DNA of 64,000 nucleotides from Streptomyces termitum (GCF_014650175.1 NZ_BMUL01000007.1:1-64000), one strand, 5' to 3'. Shown: positions 42,817 to 52,370, counted from the first letter of the stretch. The notes: a model not told the origin generated them from the sequence alone. Numbers and translations are program-made.

Positions 42817-45800
42817 ATGCAGCCGATAAGAAAGCCTTTAAAGAAAAAAGTTCTGAGATTCGCCAGAAGCGCGGTCCTGGCGACGGCGGCGGTGACCAGC
42901 ATGAGCCTGCTCGCGGTGACCGCCGACACCGCCTCCGCCGCCTCGCGGACCACCAGCGCGACCGCCGCCGAGGAGGCCAGGGCGTCCCTGGCCGCCTACC
43001 GGGCCGAAGCGGCGTCGGACGCCCCGCCGGGGTTCCCGGACATCAAGTGGGACCGCTGGCCGGAGTGGAGCATCTGGACCAGCTTCGCGCAGCCTGACAT
43101 CACCGTCTGGAACGCCTGGATACCCAGCGCCGCCACAGGCGAGCAGGAACTCGCCGACATGTGCCGCCTGGGCCGCGTCCTGCACTCCGGCGGCCCGCTG
43201 GTGAAGGACCTGACCAAGACCGCTCTGGCCGGCGCCCCGGCGGACCGGCGCCTGGCGCTCACCGAGAACTCCGCGGGCAAGACCCCCGTCGAGCTGGCGA
43301 ACTCCAAGGACTGGGACACCGCGCCGCCGCCGCCCGGGTTCGAGACGGAACAGCAGAAGCGCTGGCTGGAGCAGATCGGCAAGTTCCAGTACCACTTCGA
43401 CGCACCCGAGTTCGACACGGAGACCCGCGAGTTCCGCCGCGACTCCCACCAGAGGACGCAGGACGCGACCTTCGAGGACCTGGTCCCGCGTGCCGGTGCG
43501 GAGTCGGTCGCCAGGGTGGCCGAGATCATCGACCAGACCAAGGCATCCGACGAGTACTTCGTCGAACTCGACCGGTTCCAGAAGGAACTGGCGGCCCTGT
43601 TGGGTGCCGGCGCCGGCACGCTGACCGACCTGACCGTCGGGATGTCCGCGGACGACGCCCGCATGTTCCTCCAGGCCGGAGGCTTCCCGAAGACCGCTCC
43701 CGAGGCGGGCACCGTCGAGTTCCGCACCGAGGTCGAGGCGCTGAAGACCCGGTGGGCCAACTGCGACCACGAGAACGCCTCCGACCCGTACCGGGTGATG
43801 GGCGACGTCGTGGAGACCGCCCGAGCCGAGTACCAGGCGGAACTGGACACCCAGTCCGCGTTCCGCAACACCATCGTCGACGCCGAGTCCCTCGCCTACG
43901 ACGACCTGTGGAACGCCTCGTTCGCCATGGTCGAGGCGGTCGGCCAGGCATGGGTGGCCGAGGAGATCCTGGCCTGGCAGCGCTCGCACGGCACGAACTG
44001 GGTCCCCACCGCCGAGGAGAAGACCAGGATCGAGACGGGGCTGAAGGAGACCCAGACCAACATCACCAAGCAGCTCGCCCTCGCGCGGTCGTACGTCGAC
44101 GACGCCGAGAAGCAGGTGACCCGGGCCGACACCGCGCAGGCGGCGGCCTTCAAGGCCGCCGCCGAGGCCGGTACGCCGCCCGGCCGGGGCCTGGCCTACG
44201 CCCAGCAGTCGGTACAGGTCGCCAAGGCGTCGGCAGCCGGAGCCAAGGCCGCCTACCAGGCCGCGAACACCGCGCTGCAAGCGTCGAAGGCGACGGTCGC
44301 CGACAACGGCGCCCTGTTCTCCCGGGCGCGCGCCGAGGCGAACGCGCTGGAGGCCGAGTACCGCCGTGTCGCCGCGCAGGAGAACGCGGCACAGGCCACC
44401 ACCGCCGCGAACGCGGCGGCCGCGCAGGCGACGAAGGCCGAAGAGGAGGCAGTCCGGGCCAAGGAGGCCCGCGTCCGCGCGGAGACCGCCGAGGCAGCGG
44501 CCAAGAAGGCCGCCGACGAGGCCCGCGCCAAGCGGCTGACCGCCGAGGCCGAGAAGAAGACCGCGGCCGAGGCACGCAAACGGGCCGACACCGAACGCGC
44601 CAAGGCCGACGCCGCCGAGAAGCGGGCGGCCGAGGAGCGGAAGGCCGCCGGAGAAGCCCTGGCCGACGCCGAGGCGGCCGGGGCGGTCGCCGAGTCCCGG
44701 ACGTCGGACGCGCTGGCCGCGGAGATCCGGGCTGCGGACGCCAAGGACAGAGCCCTCGAAGCCGAACGGAAGGAGGACGCCGCGGCCTCCCGGGCAGCGG
44801 CCTACGAAGCCGCGGCCGCGGCGGCGGAAGGCACCGAGGACGCCGCGGCGGCACGTGCGGCGGCGACCGACGCCAGAAACGCCGCGAACGAGGCGTCAGC
44901 GGCTGCCGGCCGGTCCCGTGCCGCGGCCGACGACGCGAGCGCCGCGGCGGTGGCCGCACGCGTCGCGGCGGATGAGTCCACCGCGGCCGCGAAACGTTCC
45001 CGGGCCGCGGCCGAGGGCGCCAAGGCCGCCGCCGCGACCACACACGCCCAAGCCACCGCGGCCCGAGCCGCGGCGGCCGACGCCATCGACGCCTCCGAGG
45101 CGGCCGGCGCCCACGCACGGGCGGCGGAGGCGTACGGACGCGTCGCCGCGGCCAACGCCGTCTCGGCGAAGGCCAACGCGGCCGCCGCCCGGTCGCAGGC
45201 CGACCAGGCCCGCGCCGAGAGCGCCGTGACCACCGGCCAGGCATGGGCGGCCGCCCAGGCGGCCACAGCGGCCAGTGACGCTGCCGCGCTGGTGATCGAC
45301 CCCGCCAACGAGGCGATCTCGCTGGGCAGTCCGCACCAGGCCAGGGACGCCTCCGCGGGCATGGCCGTGCTCGTCGGGCAGAGCGCGCTGAGTCTGTCGG
45401 CGCAGCAGGCCGCCGCGGCGCAAGCCCGGGCGGACGAAGCGGCCGAGGCGGCCCAGGCGGCGAAGGAGGCGGCCGATCGCGCCGACGCCGACGCCGTGCT
45501 CGCCGCGACCGCCGCGGCCACCGCCGCGCAGCAGGCCGCGAAAGCCGCGGTCTCCGTCACCAAGGCGCAGGCATCCGCCCGTGCCGCGGCGGCCGACGCG
45601 AGCGCGGCACAGACGGCGGCCGCCAACGCCACGAAGTACGAGGCGCAGGCGGCGGCCGACGCGACCGCGGCCGACACCGCGGCCACCGACGCCGAACGCG
45701 AGGCGGCAAGTGCCCGGGCGGCGGCCTCCGCCGCCGAACTGGACGCGGAGGCCGCCCGCGCCTCGGCCAACGCCGCCGAGGGCGACGCCAGTGCCGCGCA

Positions 45801-46800
45801 CGCCGTCGCGGACCGCGCCGAGCAGGACGCGCTGAGCGCCGAGGCCGCCGCCGAGAACGCCCAGGCCAGCGCTCGCGAAGCGGACGCTGCCGCCACGCGG
45901 GCGGAGGCGGCGCTCCAGGAGCGGATCGAGGCCGCCCGCGCGCAGAGGGCCGAGAGTCCTGTCGACACCGGGGCCGAACTGACCGCCGACGAGGAGAAGA
46001 TCCTGCTCGCCGCGTGCGGCCAGACCTGTGTCGACCAGTGGCGTGCGGCGAAGGCCGCCACCGCTCAGGACGTCCTGGACTGGGTCAAGGCCAACGGCGG
46101 CCAGATCATCCTCGACGTCGTCGGCTACAACGACGCCAAGGCGTGCTTCACCAAGGGCGATGTCGAAGGCTGCCTGTGGACGTTGATCAACGCGGCCAGT
46201 CTCGCCGTCGTCGTGGCCAAGCTCCCGCAGCTCACCGTGGCCGTGGGACGGGTCGTCCTGGGGATCAAGGCGTTCTTCGAGGCGTCGGCCAAGGGACGAC
46301 GGACCCTGAAGAAGCTCCGCGAGATCATCGAGAAGGCCAGGCGCGACCCCGACACCCCGCCCTGCCTCGAAGGAGTGGCCGGGTCAGGTGCCAGATCCCT
46401 CGCGGCCGCCGGAAACTCGAACGACGTCTGCGATCTCGACTGGACCATCGAGGACCTGCCCGTCGAGAAGCTGGACGCCCTTGAGGACAAGTACGGCATC
46501 GACGCGGCCGACGGCGTGGACTACAACTGGGGGAAGATGATGGAGAAGGGACCCGACGGGAAGCCCACGAAGAACGCGAACGACCACGCCATCCCCGGTA
46601 TCGGCACCAACATCGAGGAGCTGGCCAAGTACTTCGCCTCATGGCGGGGCAAGGCCACCCACATCGACCCCAACACCGGCAACAAGGTCGCCTTCGACGC
46701 GACCAAGAAGGTCGTCATCATCATCAAGGACAGGTACATCCACGGATACAAGATGACCCTGGAGAAGTTCAACAGCAAGTACAACCCCCTTACCCCGTAG
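42817..46800 (+). CDS. Large secreted alanine-rich coiled-coil protein, putative polymorphic toxin
   Basis: 1327 residues. A Sec signal (cleavage near TASA, residue 41) leads to a mixed N-terminal domain (about 45-410). Next is a roughly 640-residue Ala-rich helical/coiled-coil stalk (about 410-1050), a pretoxin-like region with cysteines and hydrophobic helices (1062-1174; CGQTCVDQW, GCLWTLINAASLAVVVAKLP), and a C-terminal tip (about 1225-1327) of different, Lys/Asn/Tyr-richer composition with H1257 (NDHAIPG) and H1309 (YIHGYKM). This architecture is that of Streptomyces polymorphic toxins with a variable tip. I cannot assign the tip; a metal-independent RNase-like fold is only a guess. It is followed 24 bases later by a small gene suited to be its immunity partner. 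Confidence 0.75.
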   Translation: MQPIRKPLKKKVLRFARSAVLATAAVTSMSLLAVTADTASAASRTTSATAAEEARASLAAYRAEAASDAPPGFPDIKWDRWPEWSIWTSFAQPDITVWNAWIPSAATGEQELADMCRLGRVLHSGGPLVKDLTKTALAGAPADRRLALTENSAGKTPVELANSKDWDTAPPPPGFETEQQKRWLEQIGKFQYHFDAPEFDTETREFRRDSHQRTQDATFEDLVPRAGAESVARVAEIIDQTKASDEYFVELDRFQKELAALLGAGAGTLTDLTVGMSADDARMFLQAGGFPKTAPEAGTVEFRTEVEALKTRWANCDHENASDPYRVMGDVVETARAEYQAELDTQSAFRNTIVDAESLAYDDLWNASFAMVEAVGQAWVAEEILAWQRSHGTNWVPTAEEKTRIETGLKETQTNITKQLALARSYVDDAEKQVTRADTAQAAAFKAAAEAGTPPGRGLAYAQQSVQVAKASAAGAKAAYQAANTALQASKATVADNGALFSRARAEANALEAEYRRVAAQENAAQATTAANAAAAQATKAEEEAVRAKEARVRAETAEAAAKKAADEARAKRLTAEAEKKTAAEARKRADTERAKADAAEKRAAEERKAAGEALADAEAAGAVAESRTSDALAAEIRAADAKDRALEAERKEDAAASRAAAYEAAAAAAEGTEDAAAARAAATDARNAANEASAAAGRSRAAADDASAAAVAARVAADESTAAAKRSRAAAEGAKAAAATTHAQATAARAAAADAIDASEAAGAHARAAEAYGRVAAANAVSAKANAAAARSQADQARAESAVTTGQAWAAAQAATAASDAAALVIDPANEAISLGSPHQARDASAGMAVLVGQSALSLSAQQAAAAQARADEAAEAAQAAKEAADRADADAVLAATAAATAAQQAAKAAVSVTKAQASARAAAADASAAQTAAANATKYEAQAAADATAADTAATDAEREAASARAAASAAELDAEAARASANAAEGDASAAHAVADRAEQDALSAEAAAENAQASAREADAAATRAEAALQERIEAARAQRAESPVDTGAELTADEEKILLAACGQTCVDQWRAAKAATAQDVLDWVKANGGQIILDVVGYNDAKACFTKGDVEGCLWTLINAASLAVVVAKLPQLTVAVGRVVLGIKAFFEASAKGRRTLKKLREIIEKARRDPDTPPCLEGVAGSGARSLAAAGNSNDVCDLDWTIEDLPVEKLDALEDKYGIDAADGVDYNWGKMMEKGPDGKPTKNANDHAIPGIGTNIEELAKYFASWRGKATHIDPNTGNKVAFDATKKVVIIIKDRYIHGYKMTLEKFNSKYNPLTP

Positions 46801-46824
46801 CCCAGTGAGGAAAGCTCGACCACG

Positions 46825-47220
46825 ATGAGGACACGGATCAAGCTGACCAGGGCCGGTGAGGCGTTCCAGGGGCGGCTCACCGCGGCGCAGACGGACCTGA
46901 TGTGCGAGGCCCTGCGGACACTCGACGGCTGGGCCTCCACGGACGAGGCCCTGGCCGTGCAACTCGGTGCGGACCGCGAAGAGGTCGACCGGCTGTACGA
47001 CAGGCTCAAGGGTGACCACACAACCACCCGGGAGTTCACCCTGACCTCCCGGGAACTGCACGTCATCCACGCGGCCCTCACGGCCGTGGCCCCGATGTTC
47101 CGGACGAACGGCGGATTCTCGGAGGAGGCGTTCTACGACAGGATCGGCTTCTTCCGGGAGAACGCCGACGCCATGGCGTCGAGCATCGTCAGCGCCGTGT
47201 CCGAGGCCACGGCACCGTAG
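46825..47220 (+). CDS. Candidate immunity protein
   Basis: 131 residues, soluble, mainly helical (LTAAQTDLMCEALRTLDGWA, SRELHVIHAALTAVAPMF), slightly acidic. No family is recognised. It begins 24 bases after the giant secreted protein's stop, with GAGGAAAG as ribosome-binding site, and is followed by a strong terminator. Size, position and lack of a signal are those of a cytoplasmic immunity protein neutralising the preceding toxin tip. The role is inferred only from context. Confidence 0.65.
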   Translation: MRTRIKLTRAGEAFQGRLTAAQTDLMCEALRTLDGWASTDEALAVQLGADREEVDRLYDRLKGDHTTTREFTLTSRELHVIHAALTAVAPMFRTNGGFSEEAFYDRIGFFRENADAMASSIVSAVSEATAP

Positions 47221-47627
47221 CCGACCGGCCGTCTCACTCGGACGGGCCGCATCCCACCCGGGGTGCGGCCCGTCCGTCCGTTCCACGGGCTTCGGAGACC
47301 CTTGCTCCGAAGGGTGCCGGCCGGCCGGGTCGTAGCGGGCTCCGACGTGCCGTACGGCTGCCGCCTCGCACGCCTTGCTTCCCCCCGGCCCGGGGCGCGG
47401 ACACTCCTCGCCCGCGATCACGCTCGGTTACTATGCTCACTGCGTGCCGGAGGCCGGCGGCAAGGGGCGCGGCACCGCCGGCGGTCTGCTCGGGGAGCGC
47501 GGGGAATCGGCTTGCCGGCCGAAACTCCCCGGATTCCCCCGGTGCTGTCGACCGGTGATTCCTGCCCCTGCGCTCCGGAGAAGTCGTCCGTGAAATGCAA
47601 GGCTGAGAAGATGGGTGGCCTGGGGAA
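47221..47627. other. Intergenic region after the toxin unit
   Basis: About 400 bases. It contains the terminator at 47239-47276 and a TACTAT hexamer (47429-47434) that could be the -10 box of the downstream kinase gene. Open frames of 70-120 codons here have no protein-like character. Confidence 0.5.
47239..47276 (+). terminator. Terminator after the candidate immunity gene
   Basis: A perfect 13-base inverted repeat (CGGACGGGCCGCA / TGCGGCCCGTCCG) with a 12-base loop, 18 bases after the stop codon. Confidence 0.8.
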
Positions 47628-48473
47628 GTGTTGAAAGAGGTCGTAGCGACCCGCTATGTCACGCCTCTGCGTGAGGGCGGATCGCTCCCGGGGATCGTCG
47701 AGGCCGACGACCTCGGCACGTACGTCGTGAAGTTCACCGGTGCCGGACAGGGGCGCAAGACCCTCGTCGCCGAGGTGATCTGCGGGCAGCTGGCCCGGCG
47801 GCTCGGGCTGCGGGTGCCCGAGCTGGCCGCCATCGAGCTCGACCCGGTCATCGGCCTGTCCGAGCCGGACCAGGAGGTGCAGGAGCTGCTGAAGGCGAGC
47901 GGCGGGCTCAACCTCGGGATGGACTTCCTGCCCGGCTCCCTCGGCTTCGACCCGCTCGCGTACGAGGTCGACCCGAAGGAGGCGGGGAAGGTCGTCTGGT
48001 TCGACGCGGTGATCAACAACGTCGACCGGTCCTGGCGCAACCCGAACATGCTCGTCTGGCACGGCGACCTGTGGCTCATCGACCACGGCGCCACCATGAT
48101 CTGGCACCACAACTGGCCGGGGGCCGCCGCCTCCGCCGCCAAGCCGTACGACGCCTCCGACCACGCCCTCGCGCCCTTCGCGCCCGACGTCGCCGCGGCC
48201 GCCGCCGAGCTGGCCCCGCTCGTCACCCGCGCACTGCTCGACGAGGTCGCCGCCGACGTCCCCGACGCGTGGCTGGACGGCGAGCCCGGCTTCGACTCGC
48301 CCGACGCCGTGCGCGCCGCGTACGTGGCGGCGCTGCTGCCGCGTGCCGCCGGCATCCACGAGCGGATCACCCTCGGGCCGCGCACCGACCGCCGCCCGCA
48401 GCAGCCGCCCGGCTGGCTCGCCGAGCGCCTCGCCCCCCGGCCGCACGCCACCGAGAAGGACGGCACCACGTGA
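47628..48473 (+). CDS. HipA-like kinase family protein
   Basis: 281 residues of the HipA-like kinase family: TYVVKFTGAGQGRKTLVAEV is the glycine-poor phosphate/ATP-binding lysine region, WFDAVINNVDRSWRNPNMLV the catalytic loop (HxD-equivalent NNVDRSWRNPN), and LWLIDHGATMIWHHNWP the metal-binding DFG-equivalent. The active residues are kept. It pairs with a DUF3037 gene that overlaps its stop, a widespread two-gene unit of unknown role. GTG start; no antitoxin HipB is adjacent, so it is not a canonical HipAB system. Confidence 0.82.
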   Translation: MLKEVVATRYVTPLREGGSLPGIVEADDLGTYVVKFTGAGQGRKTLVAEVICGQLARRLGLRVPELAAIELDPVIGLSEPDQEVQELLKASGGLNLGMDFLPGSLGFDPLAYEVDPKEAGKVVWFDAVINNVDRSWRNPNMLVWHGDLWLIDHGATMIWHHNWPGAAASAAKPYDASDHALAPFAPDVAAAAAELAPLVTRALLDEVAADVPDAWLDGEPGFDSPDAVRAAYVAALLPRAAGIHERITLGPRTDRRPQQPPGWLAERLAPRPHATEKDGTT

Positions 48474-48853
48474 CCGACCGCGATGTCTTCGAGTACGCGC
48501 TGCTGCGCGTGGTGCCGCGCGTCGAGCGCGGCGAGTGCTTCAACGCGGGCGTGGTCGTCTACTGCCGTGCCCGGTCCTTCGTGGCCGCCCGCACCCACCT
48601 CGACGAGGCCAAGCTGGCCGCGCTCGACCCGGCGGCGGACGTGACGGGCGTACGGGCCGCGCTGCGCGCTGTCGAGGGCGTCTGCCTCGGCGGGGACGCG
48701 GCCGGGCAGGCGGCCCGGGACGACGCCGGGCGGCGGTTCCGCTGGCTGATCGCGCCGCGCTCCACGGTGGTCCAGCCGGGCCCGGTCCACACCGGCCTCA
48801 CCGGCGACCCCGAGGCCGAGGTGGAACGCCTGCTCGACCTCCTGGTGCGGTGA
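48470..48853 (+). CDS. DUF3037 family protein
   Basis: 127 residues with the DUF3037 signature FEYALLRVVPRVERGECFNAG and FRWLIAPRSTVVQPGPVHTG. Function is unknown. The GTG start shares GTGA with the end of the HipA-like kinase gene, so the two are translationally coupled and probably act together, perhaps as kinase and substrate or regulator. Confidence 0.82.
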   Translation: MTDRDVFEYALLRVVPRVERGECFNAGVVVYCRARSFVAARTHLDEAKLAALDPAADVTGVRAALRAVEGVCLGGDAAGQAARDDAGRRFRWLIAPRSTVVQPGPVHTGLTGDPEAEVERLLDLLVR

Positions 48854-48912
48854 CGGCGCGCCGCCCGGCGCCCTGGGTGACGACGGAGTGACGGGGCGCA
48901 CCCGGTGGGCCG

Positions 48913-48941
48913 TTGACACCGGGTGCCAGGGCTTCTAGCGT
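48913..48941 (+). promoter_or_regulatory. Promoter of the SDR operon
   Basis: TTGACA (48913-48918), a 17-base spacer and TAGCGT (48936-48941) match the housekeeping sigma consensus of Streptomyces. Transcription would start near 48948, giving a roughly 135-base leader before the first SDR gene. Confidence 0.65.
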
Positions 48942-49082
48942 CTCGTCATGCGGTCGTACTAAGCGGTCGCTCATGTGCGGGACGCGTGAGCGGCGGACGG
49001 ACCGGGACCGGCCCGGCGGGCCGGCCCCTCCGCCCGTACGACCGCATCCAGGGACATCCCCCAAGGGCGAGGAGAAGCAAGC

Positions 49083-49844
49083 ATGTCCACCACCGAGCAG
49101 CGCGTAGCCGTCGTCACCGGTGCCGCACGGGGCATCGGCGCCGCCACCGCGATCCGCCTCGCGGCCGAGGGCCGCGCCGTCGCCGTCCTCGACCTCGACG
49201 AGGCGGCCTGCAAGGACACCGTCGAGAAGATCACCGCCGCCGGCGGCCGCGCCCTCGCGGTCGGCTGCGACGTCTCCGACGGCGCCCAGGTGGAGGCCGC
49301 GATCGCCCGGGTCGCCGCCGAGCTCGGCGCGCCGACGATCCTCGTCAACAACGCGGGCGTGCTCCGCGACAACCTCCTCTTCAAGATGGACGAGGCCGAC
49401 TGGGACCTCGTCATGAACGTGCACCTCAAGGGCGCCTTCCTGATGGCCAAGGCGTGCCAGAAGCACATGGTGGACGCGGGCTTCGGCCGGATCGTGTCGC
49501 TCTCCTCCTCCTCGGCGCTCGGCAACCGCGGCCAGGCCAACTACTCGGCCGTCAAGGCGGGCCTCCAGGGCTTCACCAAGACCCTCGCCAAGGAGCTGGG
49601 CAAGTTCGGCGTCACCGCCAACGCGGTCGCCCCCGGCTTCATCGTCACCGAGATGACCGCCCAGACCGCCGAGCGCGTCGGCATGGGCTTCGAGGACTTC
49701 CAGGCCGCCGCCGCCTCCATGATCCCGGTGCAGCGCGTCGGCCGCCCCGAGGACGTCGCCAACGCCATCGCCTTCTTCACGGGCGACGACGCCGGCTTCG
49801 TCTCCGGCCAGGTCATGTACGTCGCCGGCGGCCCGCTCAACTGA
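49083..49844 (+). CDS. fabG: FabG-type 3-oxoacyl-ACP reductase (SDR)
   Basis: 253 residues of a classical short-chain dehydrogenase: the TGAARGIG cofactor loop (12-19), NNAG (89-92), and the active residues S141, Y154 and K158. Closest in character to FabG proteins that reduce 3-oxoacyl-ACP with NADPH; Streptomyces have several and this one is outside the main fab cluster, so its substrate may be another acyl thioester. It is preceded by a strong promoter and GGCGAGGAGAA, and followed 29 bases later by a second SDR. Confidence 0.87.
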   Translation: MSTTEQRVAVVTGAARGIGAATAIRLAAEGRAVAVLDLDEAACKDTVEKITAAGGRALAVGCDVSDGAQVEAAIARVAAELGAPTILVNNAGVLRDNLLFKMDEADWDLVMNVHLKGAFLMAKACQKHMVDAGFGRIVSLSSSSALGNRGQANYSAVKAGLQGFTKTLAKELGKFGVTANAVAPGFIVTEMTAQTAERVGMGFEDFQAAAASMIPVQRVGRPEDVANAIAFFTGDDAGFVSGQVMYVAGGPLN

Positions 49845-49873
49845 CCCCGGCAGGGGCGAGAGGAGACAGAGGC

Positions 49874-50641
49874 ATGAGCGCACAGCAGCAGCCGGAGCCC
49901 TCCGGCCGGGTCGCGCTGATCACCGGCGCCAGCCGGGGCATCGGCTACGGCATCGCCGAGGCGCTGGTCGCCCGCGGCGACCGGGTCGTCCTCACCGGGC
50001 GCGGCGAGGAGGCCCTCAAGGAGGCGGTGGAGCGCCTCGGCGCCGACCGTGCGGTCGGCGTGGCCGGAAAGGCCCACGACACCGCCCACCAGGCCGCCGC
50101 GGTCGAGGCCGCGATGGACGCCTTCGGGCGGATCGACTTCCTGGTGAACAACGCCGGCACGAACCCGGTCTTCGGCCCCCTCGCCGATCTGGACCTGGAG
50201 GTGGCCCGCAAGGTCTTCGAGACGAACGTGGTCTCGGCGCTCGGATTCGCGCAGCGGACCTGGCACGCCTGGCAGAAGGGGAACGGCGGCGCGATCGTGA
50301 ACATCGCCTCGGTCGCCGGAATCTCCGCCTCGCCCTTCATCGGCGCGTACGGCGTCAGCAAGGCCGCGATGATCAACCTCACCCAGCAGCTCGCGCACGA
50401 ATTCGCGCCGATCGTGCGGGTGAACGCGATCGCCCCGGCCGTCGTGAAGACGAAATTCGCGCAGGCCCTGTACGAGGGCCGCGAGGCCGAGGCGGCCGCC
50501 GCCTACCCGATGGGCCGGCTCGGCGTCCCGGCGGACATCGGGGGCGCCGCGGCCTTCCTGACCTCGGAACAGTCCGGGTGGATCACGGGCCAGACGCTGG
50601 TCGTCGACGGCGGCATTTTCCTGAACGCCGGAGTCGGCTGA
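49874..50641 (+). CDS. Short-chain dehydrogenase/reductase
   Basis: 255 residues, classical SDR: TGASRGIG (17-24), NNAG (92-95), active S146, Y159 and K163, and the C-terminal FLTSEQSGWITGQTLVVDGG typical of FabG-like enzymes. It is the second gene of the operon started at 49083 and only moderately similar to the first, so the two probably act on different substrates or in sequence. ATG 49874 follows GAGAGGAGAC. Confidence 0.87.
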   Translation: MSAQQQPEPSGRVALITGASRGIGYGIAEALVARGDRVVLTGRGEEALKEAVERLGADRAVGVAGKAHDTAHQAAAVEAAMDAFGRIDFLVNNAGTNPVFGPLADLDLEVARKVFETNVVSALGFAQRTWHAWQKGNGGAIVNIASVAGISASPFIGAYGVSKAAMINLTQQLAHEFAPIVRVNAIAPAVVKTKFAQALYEGREAEAAAAYPMGRLGVPADIGGAAAFLTSEQSGWITGQTLVVDGGIFLNAGVG

Positions 50642-50710
50642 CCGATAACCGGACACTTTCCGGATTCCGTGTCCGGATTGGACCCGGTTGCACGGCGAAT
50701 GCCTCAAGTG

Positions 50711-50756
50711 CCCCGCCAGGCTCGCGCATTGACCTGGCGGGGTACTGCGGTATCGT
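50711..50756 (+). promoter_or_regulatory. Promoter with inverted repeat for the ABC binding-protein gene
   Basis: TTGACC (50729-50734), a 16-base spacer and TATCGT (50751-50756). A perfect 10-base inverted repeat CCCCGCCAGG / CCTGGCGGGG (50711-50720 and 50733-50742) overlaps the -35 box, so it may be an operator; it could also be the terminator of the SDR operon. Confidence 0.6.
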
Positions 50757-50789
50757 CGGCCGACCCCAGGCTGAACGAGGAGCGTGCAC

Positions 50790-52370
50790 GTGTTCAACCG
50801 GACGAGTCTGCAGGCCGCTGCAGCCCTTGCGTCCATATCCCTGATAGCCGGATGCGGGGTTTTCTCTGATCCGGAGTCCGCCGGGGAGAAGCGAATCACC
50901 ATCGGGACGACGAGTTCGCCCTCCACATTGGATCCGGCGGCTTCCTGGGACAGTTCCTGGGAAATGTTCCGGAATGTCTACCAGACGCTTCTGAGTTTCC
51001 CCACCGGCACCACCGTGCCGAAACCGGACGCGGCGGAATGCAAATTCACCGACAAGTCCAGCCGGGTCTTCGAATGCACGCTCCTCGAAGGACTCACCTT
51101 CTCCAACGGCCACAAGCTCGACGCCAAGGCCGTGCAGTACTCGATCGAGCGCATCCGCACGATCGACGCCGAGGGCGGCCCCAACGGCATGCTCGGCTCG
51201 CTCGACACCGTCGAGACGGTCGGCGACCGCACGGTCGTCTTCAAGCTGAACAAGCCCGACGCGACCTTCCCCTTCGTCCTCGCCACCCCCGCGATGTCGC
51301 TGGTCGACCCCGCCGAGTACCCGGCCGACAAGCTCCGCCCCAAGGACGGCAAGGTCGTCGGCTCCGGACCCTACGTGCTCGACTCCTACCAGGAGCGCAA
51401 GCGGGCCGAGCTGACCCGCAACCCGAAGTACAAGGGCTTCGCCGACCGCAAGAACGGCGGCGTGACCATCAAGTACTTCGACGACTCGGAGGCGATGGTC
51501 AAGGCGCTGCGGGACGAGGACATCGACGCCACCTACCGCGGCCTCACCGCGCAGGAGGTGGTCTCCCTCCAGACGGACGACCCCCGGAACAAGGGGCTCC
51601 AGCTCGTCGAGTCCACCGGCTCCGACATCCGCTACCTGGTCTTCAACTCCGAGGACCCCTCGGTCGCCAACCCGGCCGTCCGCCGGGCCGTCGCCCAGCT
51701 CGTCGACCGCGACGAGCTCGTCAGCAAGGTCTACCAGGGCACCGCCGAACCCCTGTACTCCATGGTGCCCAAGGGCATCGCGGCCCACACCACCAAGTTC
51801 TTCGACACCTACTCCCACCCGGACAAGAAGAAGGCCGCGGAGATCCTGGAGAAGGGCGGCGTCTCCACGCCCGTCGCCCTGAGCCTGTGGTACACGACGG
51901 ACCGGTACGGTTCCGCGACGGCCGCCGAGTTCACCGAGCTGAAGCGGCAGCTGGAGGCGTCCGGCCTCTTCAAGGTCACCGTGCAGGGCAAGCCGTGGAC
52001 CGAGTTCCAGGCCGGCTACCAGAAGGGCGAGTACCCCGTCTTCGGCCGCGGCTGGTTCCCCGACTTCCCGGACCCGGACAACTTCATCGCCCCCTTCCTC
52101 GGCAAGAAGAACGTCCTCGGCACCCCCTACCTGAGCCCGCGCATCACCGACCAGCTCCTGCCCAAGTCCCGCCGCCAGAGCGACCGGGGCGCGGTCTCCA
52201 AGGAGTTCGTCCAGGCCCAGGAGATCATGGTCCAGGACGTCCGGCTGCTGCCGCTGTGGCAGGGCAAGCTGTACATCGCGGCCCGTGACGACATCGGCGG
52301 CGGCGAGCGCGCGCTCGACCCGCAGACCGTCATGCAGCTGTGGGAACTGCACCGCAGGGCCAGCTGGTAG
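50790..52370 (+). CDS. ABC transporter substrate-binding lipoprotein (peptide/nickel family)
   Basis: 526 residues of solute-binding protein family 5: a lipoprotein signal with lipobox IAGC, then ITIGTTSSPSTLDPAASWDSSWEMF, GLTFSNGHKLDAKAVQYSIERI and GSGPYVLDSYQERKRAELTRNP, standard for oligopeptide/dipeptide-binding proteins. GTG 50790 is chosen over GTG 50784 because GAGGAG is only one base before the latter. No permease or ATPase genes are adjacent, so it works with a transporter encoded elsewhere or is an orphan binding protein. Confidence 0.87.
   Translation: MFNRTSLQAAAALASISLIAGCGVFSDPESAGEKRITIGTTSSPSTLDPAASWDSSWEMFRNVYQTLLSFPTGTTVPKPDAAECKFTDKSSRVFECTLLEGLTFSNGHKLDAKAVQYSIERIRTIDAEGGPNGMLGSLDTVETVGDRTVVFKLNKPDATFPFVLATPAMSLVDPAEYPADKLRPKDGKVVGSGPYVLDSYQERKRAELTRNPKYKGFADRKNGGVTIKYFDDSEAMVKALRDEDIDATYRGLTAQEVVSLQTDDPRNKGLQLVESTGSDIRYLVFNSEDPSVANPAVRRAVAQLVDRDELVSKVYQGTAEPLYSMVPKGIAAHTTKFFDTYSHPDKKKAAEILEKGGVSTPVALSLWYTTDRYGSATAAEFTELKRQLEASGLFKVTVQGKPWTEFQAGYQKGEYPVFGRGWFPDFPDPDNFIAPFLGKKNVLGTPYLSPRITDQLLPKSRRQSDRGAVSKEFVQAQEIMVQDVRLLPLWQGKLYIAARDDIGGGERALDPQTVMQLWELHRRASW

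Noticed and set aside
42838..46061. Long minus-strand frames (480 and 419 codons) opposite the giant secreted protein
   Set aside because: Mirror images of the Ala-rich repeat; composition of almost pure Ala/Ser or Gly/Arg/Leu without domains.
47628..48473. HipAB toxin-antitoxin module
   Set aside because: No HipB-type HTH gene precedes the kinase; the partner is DUF3037 downstream.
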